Origin: an uncultured Lachnospiraceae bacterium
GTDB taxonomy: Bacteria; Bacillota; Clostridia; Lachnospirales; Lachnospiraceae
NCBI GenBank assembly: GCA_946566685.1
Contig: CAMNXA010000009.1
Location: 1 to 64,000 of the forward strand
Length of the DNA stretch: 64,000 bases
Direction of reading: 5' to 3'
Shown: positions 43,958 through 52,644 of the stretch, piece by piece
Layout of the letters: every line of letters starts with the position of its first letter
How positions within the stretch are numbered: position 1 is the first letter of the stretch
Position numbers and translations under genes: made by a program
Notes under the pieces: model-generated
The model's input: only the letters and a program-made list of their open reading frames with translations
Databases searched by the model: none
What the model was told of the DNA's origin: nothing

Positions 43958-45799
43958 ATGCTGCTTTTAAGGAATAGTATCCGTCAGCTTTTGCGTATGA
44001 AGGGCAGGGCAGTCCTGTTTTTGCTGCTGCTTACTTTTGCTTCCGGGCTGTGCAGTATCGGCAGGGGATTTTTGATCATGAATCAGGAAAAGATGGAGGC
44101 CTATGAGGATTCCTTTATGACCATCGGCACGGTGGAGCAGAAGGCAGATAAGGTAAAGGAACGGATGATATGGGATGCGGAGACCAGGGACTATCATATC
44201 TTTAATAACTCTGTTTACAATTCCTATGTACCGTTGTCCGTGCTGGATTTTGAGGGCGCGGATTATCTGTCCGGGCCGGAGCGGCGGTGCTTTTATGGCT
44301 CCTATATGCCCCAATATGAGATGTACGGTGCGGGTATGGCGATGAATATGGGTGAGATTGTGGAAGGATCGCCGGTGGAGGATGCGGTGCCTGATCATCC
44401 GATCAAGTTTCAGGTGACCAGGGTTCTTGCCGGAAGGGGGATTATGGAGGGGAATGTCATCAACTTCTGTGATCACCGCAATCCGAAGCCGGAGATGCTT
44501 TATAAGGATAAGACCTATGTCATGTCCCTGCAGTATTATCCGGGACATGAGGACCAGAAATCATTTGAAGGGGAGTATGTTTCGGAATATATCCCGTATC
44601 CCGTGGTGGAATCCGATCAGGTCGATATAGACGGAAACGAGGTGCCGGATGAAGTGGAGGACGGGCATTTTTGTGATGAGGTGACGGAAGGGTTTTATGA
44701 ATCGGAAAGAGGACAGCGGTGGTTAAATGTGATTGCTTCCCTGGATTATACGCTGCATATATTTCCGGTAACAGGCACAAATGATATTTATCTGATGATG
44801 GCATTCTACAATGGCAGCGCCCATATCAGCCAGGGCAGGGAGTTTACAAAAGAAGAGTATGCGCGTGGGGACAGGGTATGTCTGGTGTCAGAACTTTTTG
44901 CCCAGCGTGCAGGACTTGGGATTGGAGATGAACTGCCTCTTGCGCTTCTGTATGCGAATTACGGACGGACGCCGGGGAGAGCATTCGGAACAAATTCGGC
45001 CGCCGCATTTTCGATGGTCAACGCCAAAGGGGAGATTTATCCTGTATTTGAGGAGGGTGATTATAAGATCATAGGGATGTACGGCGGGCAGTCGGGCTTA
45101 AAAGACGATTACGGGCTGGGTTATAACGAGATCATCATTCCCAGCCGCTCCGTGAAGAACAGCGATGCGGACAATATCCTGGAAAGCGGGCCCATGACCG
45201 GCAGCAACACGTCTTTTTGTATTGCAAACGGCACCATAGACGAGTATATGGAGAAATGGGGCATGCTACAGATTCCCAATGTAGAGATTACCTTTTACGA
45301 CAGGGGGTATTCGGAACTGGAAGCAAATATCAATAATATGAAGTATATTGCCAGACTGTTGATCGTTATGGGCGTATCCATGGTGCTGATGGTACTCGGC
45401 TACTTTTCCTGGCTTTTTATCTTAAAGCAAAAAGAACGGACTGCCGTGGAACGCTGTTTGGGTTTTCGAAAATGGCACAGCTTTGTGTCTCTGTTTTCGG
45501 GTATTTTCCTGTTGATCCTGGTGGGAAGCGTATGCGGTGCGGCGGCGGGCAGCTGCCTGTCGGGAGCGATTGCGGATAGGGCTGTAAAGGAAGATTATTA
45601 CGATAAGACGTTTGGCAACAGTATGGTGACGGATGCGGAGAATATGGAAGAGATGTCCTATGAGCAGGCTGAACCCTGGAAAGCGGCGGCAGAGTGTGCC
45701 CTGGCGGTTATGGCGGCGGGGGCGGTGATCGCATCGGCAGGGATTTATGGGAATCTGCGAAAAGAACCTATGAAGATGCTGGCGGGGAGGGACGAGTGA
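43958..45799 (+). CDS. FtsX-like ABC transporter permease
   Basis: A 613-residue permease with one N-terminal helix (AVLFLLLLTFASGLCSIG), a large extracytoplasmic region of roughly 440 residues and C-terminal helices with the FtsX coupling motif LKQKERTAVERCLGFRK. GGAAGGAG precedes the ATG. It likely pairs with the HTH-permease fusion and the ATPase upstream. Its last 32 bp overlap the end of the convergent FMN-binding gene. Confidence 0.88.
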   Translation: MLLLRNSIRQLLRMKGRAVLFLLLLTFASGLCSIGRGFLIMNQEKMEAYEDSFMTIGTVEQKADKVKERMIWDAETRDYHIFNNSVYNSYVPLSVLDFEGADYLSGPERRCFYGSYMPQYEMYGAGMAMNMGEIVEGSPVEDAVPDHPIKFQVTRVLAGRGIMEGNVINFCDHRNPKPEMLYKDKTYVMSLQYYPGHEDQKSFEGEYVSEYIPYPVVESDQVDIDGNEVPDEVEDGHFCDEVTEGFYESERGQRWLNVIASLDYTLHIFPVTGTNDIYLMMAFYNGSAHISQGREFTKEEYARGDRVCLVSELFAQRAGLGIGDELPLALLYANYGRTPGRAFGTNSAAAFSMVNAKGEIYPVFEEGDYKIIGMYGGQSGLKDDYGLGYNEIIIPSRSVKNSDADNILESGPMTGSNTSFCIANGTIDEYMEKWGMLQIPNVEITFYDRGYSELEANINNMKYIARLLIVMGVSMVLMVLGYFSWLFILKQKERTAVERCLGFRKWHSFVSLFSGIFLLILVGSVCGAAAGSCLSGAIADRAVKEDYYDKTFGNSMVTDAENMEEMSYEQAEPWKAAAECALAVMAAGAVIASAGIYGNLRKEPMKMLAGRDE

Positions 45800-46187
45800 G
45801 TGCATTTTCAACAGCTTTCTCGATGACAATGCTGGAATTGGTTGCACCTGATACCGCGTCAACTTCTATCTGCTGTTTTTCGATGATTCTGTCCGTGACT
45901 ATCTCTGCTGATTTTCCGCGACCGTTTTTATGTTCCAGAATATCAATGGCTGTGATGGCACCGTTTCGTACCGTCACTTCCACTTTGACATAAATAAAAT
46001 CTACATCATATTCTCCGACATAGATTCCATCGGGAACATCGGAAATGTTTATGTCGTTTAAAGTTGTTTCTCTTACAGCCTTTTTATAATCGGCTACACT
46101 TTTGAGATAAATCGCCGTGGAGCCCATGCCGATAAGGAAAAGAAAGAGTACTATGGATAAAAGGATTCTGTTTCGTGATACTTTCAT
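45768..46187 (-). CDS. Membrane-anchored FMN-binding domain protein
   Basis: A 139-residue protein. The start at 46187 has GAGG upstream and overlaps the tetR stop (ATGA). A membrane helix spans residues 8-28; the rest is an FMN_bind domain with DAVSGATNSS, the Thr being the usual site for covalent FMN attachment by ApbE. It should be an extracytoplasmic flavin electron carrier or reductase subunit. No apbE gene is in view. Confidence 0.85.
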   Translation of the reverse strand: MKVSRNRILLSIVLFLFLIGMGSTAIYLKSVADYKKAVRETTLNDINISDVPDGIYVGEYDVDFIYVKVEVTVRNGAITAIDILEHKNGRGKSAEIVTDRIIEKQQIEVDAVSGATNSSIVIEKAVENALTRPSPPASS

Positions 46188-46822
46188 ATCGGATACCTCG
46201 CAATCGAATGGTAAACCAGGGAAAATCCATATTCCAGGAACTGTTTCCTGGATAATCCCATGGATTTGTTGATATATTCTTCTTTGTTTGCGGCAAGTTG
46301 TATGATACCGGAGAGCATGCCCCAAAAGTTGAATATGGCAGGCATGATTTCCAGATCATCCCGCAGATCGCCTTTTTCCATGCCAGATAGCAAGAAGAGT
46401 TTTAGCTTGTCATTTATTGCTTCCCCGACCTGATAGGTTTCCTTTTCTTCCGGCAGATAGTCCTGGTTCTCAAAATCAATGTTGATCTTATCCAGCACCA
46501 TTTTGAAATAGAAAGGGAACTCTTCCTGATACTGTACCAGGCCGTTACAGATCAGATCGTATCTTGTCCTTGTGGTTTCCTGTTGCTCCAGGGCCGAGGA
46601 TATATAGTCATAGAGCTTTTTCATACTGTTCAATACTAAAATACAGACAATCTCCTCTTTGTTCTCAAAATACACGTATAAGGTTGCTTTGCTGTAGCCG
46701 GCAGCCTTTGCGATATCATCCATGGAAGTTGCGGAGATTCCTTTTTCCGTAAACAGCAGGGATGCAGCAGATTCGATATGTTCCCGGTGTGCACTTCTTG
46801 GTTCTTTTTTTCTTCGTCCCAT
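46184..46822 (-). CDS. TetR family transcriptional regulator
   Basis: A 212-residue repressor with a typical N-terminal HTH (ASLLFTEKGISATSMDDIAK, AAGYSKATLYVYFENKEEI) and a helical ligand domain. It is translationally coupled to the FMN-binding gene. It has a perfect TTGACA-17-TATAAT promoter with an inverted repeat overlapping the -10, as expected for self-repression. The ligand is unknown. Confidence 0.92.
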   Translation of the reverse strand: MGRRKKEPRSAHREHIESAASLLFTEKGISATSMDDIAKAAGYSKATLYVYFENKEEIVCILVLNSMKKLYDYISSALEQQETTRTRYDLICNGLVQYQEEFPFYFKMVLDKINIDFENQDYLPEEKETYQVGEAINDKLKLFLLSGMEKGDLRDDLEIMPAIFNFWGMLSGIIQLAANKEEYINKSMGLSRKQFLEYGFSLVYHSIARYPI

Positions 46823-46841
46823 AATTTTCTCTTTTTAAAAT

Positions 46842-46888
46842 AATTGAACTCACGGTTTAATTATATGGATAACTGTTTTGGTTGTCAA
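46842..46888 (-). promoter_or_regulatory. tetR promoter and operator
   Basis: On the minus strand TTGACA (46883-46888) and TATAAT (46860-46865) are 17 bp apart. The inverted repeat AATTGAAC-N5-GTTTAATT (46842-46862) touches the -10 and extends over the start site. The promoter is consensus; binding by the TetR protein is inference from position. Confidence 0.75.
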
Positions 46889-46931
46889 GGATATTCTTAG
46901 AGTTATGGATGAAACGTCAGAAAAAGGGATG

Positions 46932-46960
46932 TTGTAATTTGACAGGGATGAAGTTATACT
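46932..46960 (+). promoter_or_regulatory. Promoter of the response regulator gene
   Basis: TTGTAA (46932-46937) and TATACT (46955-46960) are 17 bp apart, with the response regulator ATG 29 bases further on behind GGAGG. A misleading TTGACA nearby has no matching -10. Confidence 0.6.
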
Positions 46961-46988
46961 TGGGAAGAATGGAGGAATCGGGGATACA

Positions 46989-47687
46989 ATGTACAGAATA
47001 CTTGTGGTGGAAGATGACGCAGTCATTGCGGGACAGATTGCTAAATACCTGGAGAAGTGGGGCTATGAGGTGGAGACGGTCAAAGATTTTGCGGATGTGA
47101 TAGGTCAGTTTGCAGCATATGAGCCCCAGCTTGTGCTGATGGATATCGGTCTGCCTTTTTATAATGGGTATTACTGGTGCGGTGAGATCCGGAAGATATC
47201 ACAGGTGCCAATTATTTTTATTTCCTCCGCGTCAGACAATATGAACGTGGTGATGGCGGTCAATATGGGCGGCGATGACTTTGTGACGAAGCCTTTTGAT
47301 TTAGAGATTTTGCAGGCCAAGGTGCAGGCGCTTTTAAGACGAGCCTATGCCTTTACGGCGCCGGGGACCGTGCTGGAGTATCACGGCGTTCTGTTAAATA
47401 TGACGGATATGTCGCTTTCTTATCATAAAACTAATTGCCGGATAGAACTGACCAAAAATGAGTTTCGCATCTTACAGACGCTCTTTGAAGCGGCGGGAGG
47501 CGTGGTCAGCCGGGATATACTGATGAAAAAACTGTGGGATGATGAATGTTTCGTGGATGATAATACCCTTACGGTGAATATGAACCGCCTGCGCAGGAAG
47601 CTGGCCGAAATAGGGCTTTCGCAGTTGATTCAGACCAGGAAGGGCGCGGGGTATTTTCTGGGAGAGAGTTCTAACCATAGTTCGTAA
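46989..47687 (+). CDS. OmpR-family response regulator (BceR-like)
   Basis: A 232-residue regulator. The receiver domain has the acidic pair EDD at residues 8-10, the phosphoacceptor Asp in LVLMDIGLP and the Lys in FVTKPFD. The C-terminal winged helix (ELTKNEFRILQTLFEAAGGV, then TVNMNRLRRKL) matches BceR/OmpR regulators. Its kinase gene begins at 48535; between them lies a toxin-antitoxin remnant. It likely controls the Bce-type transporter at 49756-52528 in response to cell-wall-active peptides. Confidence 0.92.
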   Translation: MYRILVVEDDAVIAGQIAKYLEKWGYEVETVKDFADVIGQFAAYEPQLVLMDIGLPFYNGYYWCGEIRKISQVPIIFISSASDNMNVVMAVNMGGDDFVTKPFDLEILQAKVQALLRRAYAFTAPGTVLEYHGVLLNMTDMSLSYHKTNCRIELTKNEFRILQTLFEAAGGVVSRDILMKKLWDDECFVDDNTLTVNMNRLRRKLAEIGLSQLIQTRKGAGYFLGESSNHSS

Positions 47688-47884
47688 TTCTGTTTGAAAA
47701 AAGCGTATCTTATTGGCAGTTGTGCACTAAAAACTGCGGGGGTAGATGGATGGTTGCCTATTGGACAGAGTTTATAAGAAAGGGGAATCTAAACCATGTG
47801 GGATTGCCGAAATGGTATCCTTGTTGTTTGCCGGAACAATTCGTGATGAAATTGGATGTTGAAATAAAAAGTTTGTAAAACAGG

Positions 47885-47913
47885 TTGATTATTTCTCATA
47901 ATCTGTATATACT
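47885..47913 (+). promoter_or_regulatory. Promoter of the type III antitoxin RNA
   Basis: TTGATT (47885-47890) and TATACT (47908-47913) are 17 bp apart. The expected start site, about 47920, falls just before the first RNA repeat at 47924, as in known type III toxin-antitoxin loci. Confidence 0.6.
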
Positions 47914-47923
47914 ATAGTTAAAA

Positions 47924-48060
47924 GTAAATGTTTGCCGCTTGCTGATGGTGCGGGGTATAAATGATTCAGTTTGTAAATGATGCCACTTGCTATACAGGTG
48001 GGATATAAATGGTATAGTGCGTAAATGTTCCCCATCGACTGATGTCGGTGGGGAATTTGC
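47924..48060 (+). ncRNA. CptI-like type III antitoxin repeat RNA
   Basis: Three imperfect direct repeats start with GTAAATG at 47924, 47973 and 48021 (49- and 48-bp periods). The first two have CCGC/GCGG- or CCACTTG/CAGGTGG-type stems followed by TATAAATG. The third forms a strong hairpin (TTCCCCA paired with TGGGGAA, plus CGAC/GTCG) that ends the array 38 bases before the toxin gene. Tandem RNA repeats plus a hairpin ahead of a ToxN-fold gene define type III systems; a unit length in the 40-48 range is typical of the CptIN group. Confidence 0.65.
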
Positions 48061-48097
48061 ATAAAATGGAGTCTGATAAAGGAGCATAGCACAGTAT

Positions 48098-48507
48098 ATG
48101 GAGATACAACAGGGATATTCTTATCATATTAAAGATGATTTTTTTGATATGGTCCAGGATAAGTATTTGATGAGCAATAAGGAAAATGGGAATTACCGTC
48201 CGCATTTTTATGCAATACAGGACAAGAAGAATGATTCTCTTTATTGGATGATTCCCATAAGTTCGCAAGTAGATAAATACAAGGTAATTGTAGAAAAAAA
48301 GAAAAAGAAATTATTGCAAAATTTTTTGATCATATACACACGGTTGAAAATAAACCGATAAAAGTACATAATGAATTGAACAGGATTCTTACAGCAAATT
48401 TAAGGGAAGTACTTGCAATGTATAACCGTGGAATTAATTTGATATATACAGATATTACTAAAATTAGAGCGATTATGGAACAAGAATTAGAAGGTATAGA
48501 ACATTAA
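48098..48507 (+). pseudogene. CptN/ToxN-like type III toxin, broken
   Basis: ATG 48098 opens MEIQQGYSYHIKDDFFDMVQ and continues with NYRPHFYAIQDKK and YWMIPISSQVDKYK, which fit the N-terminal half of ToxN/CptN-type endoribonucleases. After VEKKKKK the frame changes; the tail FDHIHTVENKPIKVHNELNR, then REVLAMYNRGINLIYTD, runs to the stop at 48505-48507 in another frame. A central deletion plus frameshift is likely. The CptIN call rests on architecture and remembered family resemblance, not on a search. The gene lies between a response regulator and its kinase. Confidence 0.6.
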
Positions 48508-48534
48508 TGATTCTATTGCTTGTAGAGGTGTAAC

Positions 48535-49593
48535 ATGAACCAGAAGACTTGTATACCGGCAGCGTATCTGCGGGAGCGGATAGTCCCGGTTTTCTTATAT
48601 ATAGCAGAGGCGCTCATTTTTATGATGATAGCCGCCTTGTACGGGTATGAAGGCGTACTTAAAAACATGATGTATGCACTGGGGCTTGTGGCCTTTTTCG
48701 GCGGCTGTTATCTTTTGTGGGATTATGGGAGATACCGGGAAAAGTACAGGACGTTGCAAAAACTCCTTTCGGCGGAGGAACGCAGTGAAGAACTGCCACA
48801 GACGGTATCCGGCATAGAACAGATCTATCAGCAGATCATCACGGCCCAGGAATCGGAGAAAAAAGCGCTGATCACACAGCTGGATGAGCGACAGCAGAAC
48901 ATGGCGGATTATTACACCATGTGGACGCATCAGATCAAGATACCGCTTTCGGCCATGGATCTGCTTTTACAAAACGGATACAAAGGAGCGGGTGAAGCGG
49001 AAGATTTACTGACGGCCAGACAGCTTCGGGAGGAAGTGTTTAAAACAGGACAGTATGTGGATATGGCCCTGCACTATGCCAGAATGGAAAGTATTTCCGC
49101 AGACCTTTCTTTTACCAGAGTGGATGTGGGAGAACTGGTGAAAGGCGCTCTTAAGAAGTACTGGATCCTCTTTAGCGGGGCAGGACTGAATTTGTTCCTG
49201 GAAGAGTGTCACGCGCAGGTGGTAACGGATGGCAAGTGGTTTGCCTTTGTAATCGAGCAGGTGTTATCCAATGCCCTCAAGTATACGAAAGAAGGAGCTA
49301 TCTCCATCTACGGGGCGGATGAGGCGGGCGCACATGTGAAAGAGGGGTGCCGATATCTTGTGATTGAAGACACGGGAATTGGCATCGAAGCGGGAGACCT
49401 GCCCAGAATCTTTGAGAGGGGATTTACCGGTTACAACGGCCGTATGGGGAACAAATCCACGGGCATTGGACTGTATCTGTGCAGACAGATCATGGACAGA
49501 CTGGGCTTATCCATCCGTGTGGAGTCTAAGCGGAATGAGGGCACGAAGGTGTTTCTGGGCATTGCCCAGGAGGAGATCCTTACAAAAATGTAA
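48535..49593 (+). CDS. BceS-like sensor histidine kinase
   Basis: A 352-residue intramembrane-sensing kinase. There are two helices near residues 15-60 with almost no outer loop, typical of BceS, which senses through its ABC transporter. The H-box is MWTHQIKIPLSAM, and the N, G1 and G2 boxes (EQVLSNALKYTKEG, VIEDTGIGIEAGDL, GIGLYLCRQIMD) are intact. It should phosphorylate the regulator encoded at 46989. The toxin remnant separates the two genes, so kinase expression may now depend on read-through or another promoter. Confidence 0.9.
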   Translation: MNQKTCIPAAYLRERIVPVFLYIAEALIFMMIAALYGYEGVLKNMMYALGLVAFFGGCYLLWDYGRYREKYRTLQKLLSAEERSEELPQTVSGIEQIYQQIITAQESEKKALITQLDERQQNMADYYTMWTHQIKIPLSAMDLLLQNGYKGAGEAEDLLTARQLREEVFKTGQYVDMALHYARMESISADLSFTRVDVGELVKGALKKYWILFSGAGLNLFLEECHAQVVTDGKWFAFVIEQVLSNALKYTKEGAISIYGADEAGAHVKEGCRYLVIEDTGIGIEAGDLPRIFERGFTGYNGRMGNKSTGIGLYLCRQIMDRLGLSIRVESKRNEGTKVFLGIAQEEILTKM

Positions 49594-49656
49594 GTTACGA
49601 CAGGGAAATGTAAGCCAGATGCATGGCAGGACATTTCCTTTTTATTTATGATATAG

Positions 49657-49728
49657 GAAAGTGCTTCGGATTTACGAGGCTGCGAAGCAGATCTCGCAAG
49701 GTTAATTCCGAAGGAATTTACCTTTTTT
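49657..49728 (+). repeat. REP-like double-hairpin element (copy D)
   Basis: The element starts GAAAGTGCTT, has a GAGGCTGC-GAA-GCAGATCTC hairpin with compensating changes relative to other copies (CTGC/GCAG against CCGC/GCGG), then an AATTCC-GAA-GGAATT hairpin and TTTTTTT. Compensating stem changes show the folded form is maintained. It lies between the kinase and ATPase genes and could attenuate transcription. Confidence 0.7.
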
Positions 49729-49755
49729 TATTGATTTCATCAGAAGGAGGATTTT

Positions 49756-50529
49756 ATGTCATTGCTGACAGTGAAAAACGTTAAGAAAATATATACCACC
49801 CGCTTTGGTGCTGTTAAGGTACAGGCTTTAAACGATGTGAATTTTTCCGTGGAGGAAGGGGAGTATGTGGCCATCATGGGCGAGTCTGGTTCCGGTAAGA
49901 CCACCCTCTTAAATATTCTGGCCTCCCTGGATGCGGCTACCAGCGGACAGGTACTGCTAAACGGCCAGGAACTTTCCAGAGTCAGTCAGAAAGACCTGTG
50001 CGCGTTCAGACGAGATCACCTGGGCTTTGTATTCCAGGACTTTAATCTGCTGGATACCATGTCCCTGCGGGATAACATTTTCCTGCCTCTGGTGTTGGCG
50101 GGCGTACCTTACCGGGAGATGGAGGAGCGGCTTGCACCCCTTGCCCGTAAATTAGCGATCAACGACCTGCTGGATAAATATCCCTACGAAGTGTCCGGCG
50201 GGCAGAAACAGCGGGCGGCAGTATGCAGGGCTTTGATTACGAGGCCGGATATTGTGCTGGCGGACGAGCCCACAGGAGCGCTGGACTCCAGGGCCTCCGG
50301 AAAACTTCTGGGACTATTTGGGGAGATCAATGCAGAAGGCCAGACCATTCTCATGGTGACCCATAGCATTCAGGCGGCGGCTCATGCGGGACGGGTGCTC
50401 TTTATCAAAGATGGCTGTGTGTTCCATCAGATTTACAGGGGCGACCATGACCGGGATGAGATGTATCGGATGATATCAGATGCGCTGACCGTGATGCAGG
50501 CACAGCAGAATGGAGGCGAGCATGAATAA
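49756..50529 (+). CDS. BceA-like ABC transporter ATP-binding protein
   Basis: A 257-residue ATPase with Walker A GESGSGKTT, Q-loop FVFQDFNLLD, signature VSGGQKQRAAVCRA, Walker B IVLADEPTGALDS and His switch MVTHS. GGAGG precedes the ATG. Its last 8 bases overlap the permease start. By family and context it energises a Bce-type transporter that frees lipid II-cycle intermediates from bacitracin-like or lantibiotic peptides. Confidence 0.93.
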   Translation: MSLLTVKNVKKIYTTRFGAVKVQALNDVNFSVEEGEYVAIMGESGSGKTTLLNILASLDAATSGQVLLNGQELSRVSQKDLCAFRRDHLGFVFQDFNLLDTMSLRDNIFLPLVLAGVPYREMEERLAPLARKLAINDLLDKYPYEVSGGQKQRAAVCRALITRPDIVLADEPTGALDSRASGKLLGLFGEINAEGQTILMVTHSIQAAAHAGRVLFIKDGCVFHQIYRGDHDRDEMYRMISDALTVMQAQQNGGEHE

Positions 50530-52528
50530 GATGAAATTACTGCCCGTCATGGCATATAGAGGAGTCAGGCAGAATCAGCTGGTCTACAGGCCGTACCTGC
50601 TGACCTGTTTCTTTTCCGTATTCAGTTACTATCTTTTTTCCTCCCTTCTGCACAATGACCTGATGGAGAGACTGCCAAAGGCGGCCTATGCATGGATAAT
50701 GTTAGATCTCGGCAAGGGACTGCTTTCCATCATTCTGCTGTTGTTCCTGCTCTATGCGGGCAGTTTCTTACAGAAGAGAAGGAAGCGGGAACTGGGACTC
50801 TACAGCCTGCTGGGATTGGAGAGAAAACATATCGGCATCATGCTTTTCTGGGAAAATGCCGGACTCTATCTGGTCAGTGTCTCTACGGGTATCATACTGG
50901 GATTTGTGCTGAACAAACTGATGTTCCTGCTGTTACTACGTATGTCGCGGCTCGATGTGGAGGTGGCATTTTACTTTTCCATGGAGGCGGTCATGGAGAC
51001 GCTCCGGTATTTTGCGCTGGTGTTTGTGTGTGTTTATGGTAAAAGTCTCTGGGGATTTTATCGGCTGAAGCCCACCGAACTGATGGCAGAGAGCAAGAAG
51101 GGGGAACGGGAAGTAAAGCATATCTGGCTGTGGGCTGTGATCGGAGTGATGACGCTGGTGTGGGGTTACTATATCTCTGTCACCAGCAAACTGGACAGTA
51201 TGATCTTTACGGACTTTTTCCTGGCGGTATTTCTGGTGATACTGGGGACTTACTTCCTGTTCACTTCCGGAAGCGTGGCTTTCTTAAGATTTTTAAAAGC
51301 AAGAAAAGGCATTTACTATAGGCCGGCCAACCAGGTGACAATCTCCGGCATGTTGTACCGCATGAAAAAGAACGCAGCGGGACTGTCTAATATCTGTATC
51401 TTTTCTACCATGCTTCTGATCACATTGACTTGTACGGTCACTTTGTGGGTGGGGATGGATCAGATTGCTGATTATGATTATCCCTATGATTTGCAGGCGG
51501 CTTATTCGGAGCACAGTGATGTGACCGATAAGGCCGGGAAGAAGGCGGAGGAACTTTCGGCAAAATATGGGCAGGGGATAGACAGACTGGACTATTACAA
51601 TGTTCTGGAACTTGTCTGTGGTAAGCCGGAGGGAAGCAATACCTTTATGTCAGCTGGGGATTTTGCCTTTGCCGACCAGTACGGTGTCAATCTGATGACG
51701 CTTGCTGACTATAACCGTCTGGAAGGACAGCATCAGAGTTTAGAAGAGGGAGAAGTGCTCCTATATACTACGGGAACAGTGTTTGGTTTTGATAAGGTGG
51801 ATTTTATGGGGATAGAAGCATCCATCAAAGAGGAACCGGAGAGTATCTATCCTTATCCTCAGGCCAAGAATCGGATGTTTGATTTTACTTCGCAGTATGT
51901 GTTGGTGGTAAAGGACGAAGAGGCATTGACCAGGTTTGCAACGGCCTGGGCACAGACCAACGGCGTCACGGATTTAGAGGACTTTCTGCACAGAGGGGTG
52001 CGGTATCTGTGTCTGCGGCTTACGGGGGAGGAATCCGAGAGGGATGCCTTTATAGAAGAATGGTCAGAGTGGTGCCAGGGGCAGCAGGATTTCCAGCGTC
52101 TGGAAAATGGACTGGAGGGAAGGGATGAGGACCGCTCCATGAACGGCGGCCTGCTCTTTATCGGCCTGGTCTTCGGTATCCTGTTCTTTATGTGCCTGCT
52201 GCTCATCATGTATTTCCGGCAGGTGTCGGAAGGATATGAGGATCAGAACAGTTTTGAGATTATGCAGAAGGTGGGCATGAGTGACAGTGAGATCAGAAGT
52301 ACCATCCACAGGCAGATCCTGCTGGTGTTCTTCCTGCCTCTTGCGGGCGCGCTTTTGCACACGGCCGCCGGGCTGGTGATGGTCAATGGCCTGCTGGCGG
52401 TTCTGCGGTTCTTTGATACCGGGCTATTGATTCGTTGCTGTCTGGGTGTGGCGGCAGTTGTGGCAATTCTGTATGCGGGCAGTTATCTGATGACGGCGCA
52501 GACTTATTATCGGATTGTGAGGAAGTGA
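50522..52528 (+). CDS. BceB-like FtsX-family ABC permease
   Basis: A 668-residue permease with the BceB layout: an N-terminal helix group (about ten helices in all), KRRKRELGLYSLLGLERKHI as the coupling motif near residue 83, and a large outer domain between later helices (about residues 310-540). ATG 50522 overlaps the ATPase stop. With the kinase it should form the sensory complex for peptide antibiotics. Confidence 0.9.
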   Translation: MNKMKLLPVMAYRGVRQNQLVYRPYLLTCFFSVFSYYLFSSLLHNDLMERLPKAAYAWIMLDLGKGLLSIILLLFLLYAGSFLQKRRKRELGLYSLLGLERKHIGIMLFWENAGLYLVSVSTGIILGFVLNKLMFLLLLRMSRLDVEVAFYFSMEAVMETLRYFALVFVCVYGKSLWGFYRLKPTELMAESKKGEREVKHIWLWAVIGVMTLVWGYYISVTSKLDSMIFTDFFLAVFLVILGTYFLFTSGSVAFLRFLKARKGIYYRPANQVTISGMLYRMKKNAAGLSNICIFSTMLLITLTCTVTLWVGMDQIADYDYPYDLQAAYSEHSDVTDKAGKKAEELSAKYGQGIDRLDYYNVLELVCGKPEGSNTFMSAGDFAFADQYGVNLMTLADYNRLEGQHQSLEEGEVLLYTTGTVFGFDKVDFMGIEASIKEEPESIYPYPQAKNRMFDFTSQYVLVVKDEEALTRFATAWAQTNGVTDLEDFLHRGVRYLCLRLTGEESERDAFIEEWSEWCQGQQDFQRLENGLEGRDEDRSMNGGLLFIGLVFGILFFMCLLLIMYFRQVSEGYEDQNSFEIMQKVGMSDSEIRSTIHRQILLVFFLPLAGALLHTAAGLVMVNGLLAVLRFFDTGLLIRCCLGVAAVVAILYAGSYLMTAQTYYRIVRK

Positions 52529-52556
52529 ATCGGATAGAGAGCAGGTAGATTTAAAA

Positions 52557-52590
52557 TGCTAAGCTACAGAGTTTTCCCTGTGGCTTAGCA
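52557..52590. terminator. Bidirectional hairpin between bceB-like and peptidase genes
   Basis: TGCTAAGC-t-ACAG pairs with CTGT-g-GCTTAGCA around a short loop. The minus-strand side runs into TTTTAAA, better for ending the opposing peptidase gene; the plus side has little T content. Confidence 0.6.
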
Positions 52591-52644
52591 CTGATTGTAT
52601 AAATGTATTTAAATAAACCACCTGCCAAGCAGGCAATGCTGATT

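Noticed and set aside
47924-48060. CRISPR array or coding repeats in the regulator-kinase gap
   Set aside because: The repeats are contiguous, about 48 bp and imperfect, and sit before a ToxN-like gene; the type III antitoxin reading fits better. Small reverse-strand ORFs there have no start signals.
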